Shown here piece by piece: positions 5,039 through 6,792 of a stretch of DNA of 6,792 nt. The translations under genes and the position numbers were made by a program. Source of the DNA: Pseudomonadota bacterium (GTDB lineage Bacteria; Pseudomonadota; Gammaproteobacteria; Burkholderiales; SHXO01); the NCBI GenBank assembly GCA_023430065.1, contig JAEZCG010000134.1:1-6792 (forward strand). Direction: 5' to 3'. Every line of letters begins with the position of its first letter. Position 1 is the first letter of the stretch. Under the pieces are notes generated by a model. It was not told where the DNA came from. It saw nothing but the letters and a program-made list of their open reading frames with translations, and did not search any database.

Positions 5039-6792
5039 ATGTCGGAATACGTCGCCCCGTTGCGGGACATGCAGTTCGTCATCAAAGAACTGGGCGGGCT
5101 GGAGGTCGTCGGCCGCCTGCCCGGCTGCGAGGAGGTGACCCCCGATCTCGTGGACGCGGTGCTGGATGAAGCCGGCAAGTTCGCGACCGGCGTGCTTTCC
5201 CCGCTGAACGGGCCCGGTGACCGCGAGGGGGCGAAACTGAGCGATGGCGTGGTGACCACGCCGGCGGGTTTCAAGGATGCCTACCGCCAGTTTCGCGATG
5301 CAGGCTGGCCGGCACTCGGCGGGGAGCCGGAGTTTGGCGGACAGGGCCTTCCCCACCTGCTGTCGGGCATGGTGTCCGAGATCTGGAACGGCGCCAACAT
5401 GAGCTTCTGTCTCTGTCCGATGCTCACCACCGGCGCGGTGAATGCGATCCTGCGCCACGGCTCCGAGAGCCAGAAGAGCACCTACCTCCAGAAGCTGATC
5501 TCGGGCGAATGGACCGGCACGATGAACCTGACCGAGCCGCAGGCCGGATCGGATCTGTCGGCCGTGCGTGCGCGCGCCATCCCGGAGGATGACCGCTACC
5601 GCATCCACGGGACCAAGATCTTCATTACCTACGGCGAACACGACTTTGCCGAGAACATCATCCACCTGGTGCTTGCGCGCACCCCGCACGCGCCCGAGGG
5701 CGTGAAGGGCATCTCGCTGTTCGTGGTGCCGAAGTTTCTGGTCAACGCCGATGGCACTCCGGGTGCACGCAACGACGTGCGTTGCGTCTCGATCGAGCAC
5801 AAACTCGGCATCCACGCCAGTCCGACCTGCGTGATGGCCTACGGGGACAAGGAGGGGGCGATCGGATACCTGGTCGGCGAGGAGAACCGCGGTCTCGAGT
5901 ACATGTTCACGATGATGAACTTCGCGCGGCTCGAAGTCGGCATCGAGGGCATTGCCATTGCCGAGCGGGCCTACCAGCGCGCGCGCCGCTACGCGCAGGA
6001 GCGTGTGCAGGGCCGGGAGACGGGCGTGCGCGGAGGCGAGCGCGTCACGATCGTGCACCATCCGGACGTGCGCCGCATGCTGATGAGCATGAAGGCGCAG
6101 GTCGAAGCCATGCGCGCGCTGAGCGCAGCCGCCTGTACGGCGCTGGACGCGGCGCATCGCCACCCGGAGCGCGAGGAGCGGCTCAGGCAGCAGGCGGTAT
6201 TCGACCTGCTCACCCCCGTGGTGAAGGGCTGGTGCACGGAACTGTCGGTCGAGATCGCCTCGACCGGCGTGCAGGTTCATGGCGGAATGGGCTTCGTCGA
6301 GGAGACGGGCGCCGCACAGCACTTGCGCGACGCGCGCATCACGCCGATCTATGAAGGTACCACCGGGATTCAGGCCAACGACCTGATCGGCCGCAAGGTC
6401 GCTGCGGAAAAAGGCATGACGGCGAAGGCCCTCATCGCTCAGATGTCCGCGTTCGACAAGGAACTGGCCGGCGCCACCGATCCCGTGTTGATGGTGATCC
6501 GGCGCGCGCTGTCCGAGGGGGTCGCGGCGCTGAACGAGGCGACCGACTGGCTGCTGCAGACCTTCCCGTACAACGTCAAGGCTGCCTCCGCCGGCGCCGT
6601 GCCCTATCTGAAACTGTGGGGCACCGTGGCGGGCGGCTGGCAGATGGCCCGTGCCGCGCTGATCGCGAAGCAGCGTATCGATGGCAACGCCCCCGACCTG
6701 CAGTTCTATCAGGGCAAGCTGATCACCGCGCGCTTCTACGCGGAACACATCCTGCCGCAAGCGTTCGCCTACAAGCAGGCGATCGTCAACGG
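5039..6792 (+). CDS. Acyl-CoA dehydrogenase, long DmdC/FadE5-type, C-terminal end cut by window
   Basis: An uninterrupted frame of 584 residues to the right edge; family members are near 595-600, so only the last dozen or so are missing. It is an FAD enzyme that oxidises an acyl-CoA to the 2-enoyl-CoA and passes electrons to ETF. Domain order: a short N-terminal extension (1-~35), helical domain (~39-155), beta domain with TMNLTEPQAGSDLSAV (161-176) and GTKIFITYGEHDF (191-203), C-terminal helical domain with GEENRGLEYMFTMMNFAR (280-297) and VQVHGGMGFVEE (411-422), then an extra C-terminal domain (~465-584) that marks the long subgroup. The catalytic base is expected to be Glu439 in PIYEGTTGIQANDLIGRK (436-453). 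Translation starts at ATG 5039 behind CAGGAGA (5024-5030), eight bases upstream. It follows etfA by 43 bases with no terminator between, so etfB-etfA-dehydrogenase is probably one transcript. Substrate is unknown; relatives act on short to long acyl-CoAs or methylmercaptopropionyl-CoA. Confidence 0.94.
   Translation, partial: MSEYVAPLRDMQFVIKELGGLEVVGRLPGCEEVTPDLVDAVLDEAGKFATGVLSPLNGPGDREGAKLSDGVVTTPAGFKDAYRQFRDAGWPALGGEPEFGGQGLPHLLSGMVSEIWNGANMSFCLCPMLTTGAVNAILRHGSESQKSTYLQKLISGEWTGTMNLTEPQAGSDLSAVRARAIPEDDRYRIHGTKIFITYGEHDFAENIIHLVLARTPHAPEGVKGISLFVVPKFLVNADGTPGARNDVRCVSIEHKLGIHASPTCVMAYGDKEGAIGYLVGEENRGLEYMFTMMNFARLEVGIEGIAIAERAYQRARRYAQERVQGRETGVRGGERVTIVHHPDVRRMLMSMKAQVEAMRALSAAACTALDAAHRHPEREERLRQQAVFDLLTPVVKGWCTELSVEIASTGVQVHGGMGFVEETGAAQHLRDARITPIYEGTTGIQANDLIGRKVAAEKGMTAKALIAQMSAFDKELAGATDPVLMVIRRALSEGVAALNEATDWLLQTFPYNVKAASAGAVPYLKLWGTVAGGWQMARAALIAKQRIDGNAPDLQFYQGKLITARFYAEHILPQAFAYKQAIVN

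Noticed and set aside
3865..5274. 469-codon minus-strand open frame crossing etfB, etfA and the dehydrogenase start
   Set aside because: It runs antisense over three well-supported genes, and its translation shows no family resemblance.
4979..6760. 593-codon open frame on the minus strand opposite the acyl-CoA dehydrogenase
   Set aside because: The plus strand encodes a full set of dehydrogenase motifs in the same stretch. The antisense translation is His/Arg/Gly-rich without recognisable domains, as expected from a GC-rich coding strand read backwards.
936..6792. Direct assignment of the cluster to DMSP demethylation
   Set aside because: No DmdA or DmdD is present in the window, and the ligase and dehydrogenase families are dominated by ordinary fatty-acid enzymes, so only the resemblance is reported.

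Overview
This 6.8 kb window is a GC-rich (roughly two-thirds G+C by eye), tightly packed bacterial chromosome segment devoted mostly to acyl-CoA (fatty-acid type) catabolism. Third-codon G/C preference, a degenerate class III cyclase of a type I associate with Betaproteobacteria, and the gene set (AMP-forming acyl-CoA synthetase, EtfBA, long DmdC/FadE5-type acyl-CoA dehydrogenase) point to a betaproteobacterium in the Burkholderiales/Rhodocyclales/Nitrosomonadales range. That placement is inference from recalled family resemblance. There is no rRNA or marker gene in the window to settle it.

Layout, left to right: (1) positions 1-743, minus strand, the N-terminal ~247 residues of an adenylate/guanylate-cyclase-domain protein that runs off the left edge. 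(2) 744-935, a divergent intergenic region ending in a 12-bp perfect palindrome that contains the Shine-Dalgarno of the next gene. (3) 936-2573, plus strand, a complete 545-aa acyl-CoA synthetase with all core ANL-superfamily motifs. (4) 2574-2663, a short convergent spacer with a hairpin. (5) 2664-3128, minus strand, a small secreted protein with two SH3b domains. (6) 3129-3313, a divergent spacer with a -10-like element facing right and an inverted repeat. (7) 3314-4063 etfB, 4066-4995 etfA and 5039-6792 an acyl-CoA dehydrogenase, closely spaced on the plus strand and almost certainly one operon; the last gene is cut by the right edge about a dozen residues before its expected end.

How the genes fit together: the synthetase activates a carboxylic acid to its CoA thioester at the cost of ATP to AMP. 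The dehydrogenase puts in the alpha-beta double bond. EtfAB takes the electrons from the dehydrogenase flavin and would pass them to an ETF:quinone oxidoreductase encoded elsewhere. The SH3b protein is exported and has no obvious metabolic link; the cyclase-like protein is probably regulatory or a degenerate nucleotide-binding protein.

I did not find a clearly novel system. The best leads are the cyclase domain with Glu in place of both metal-binding Asp residues, the DmdB/DmdC-like pairing of ligase and dehydrogenase, and the palindrome overlapping a ribosome binding site. No tRNA, rRNA, CRISPR array, insertion sequence or transfer signature was seen.
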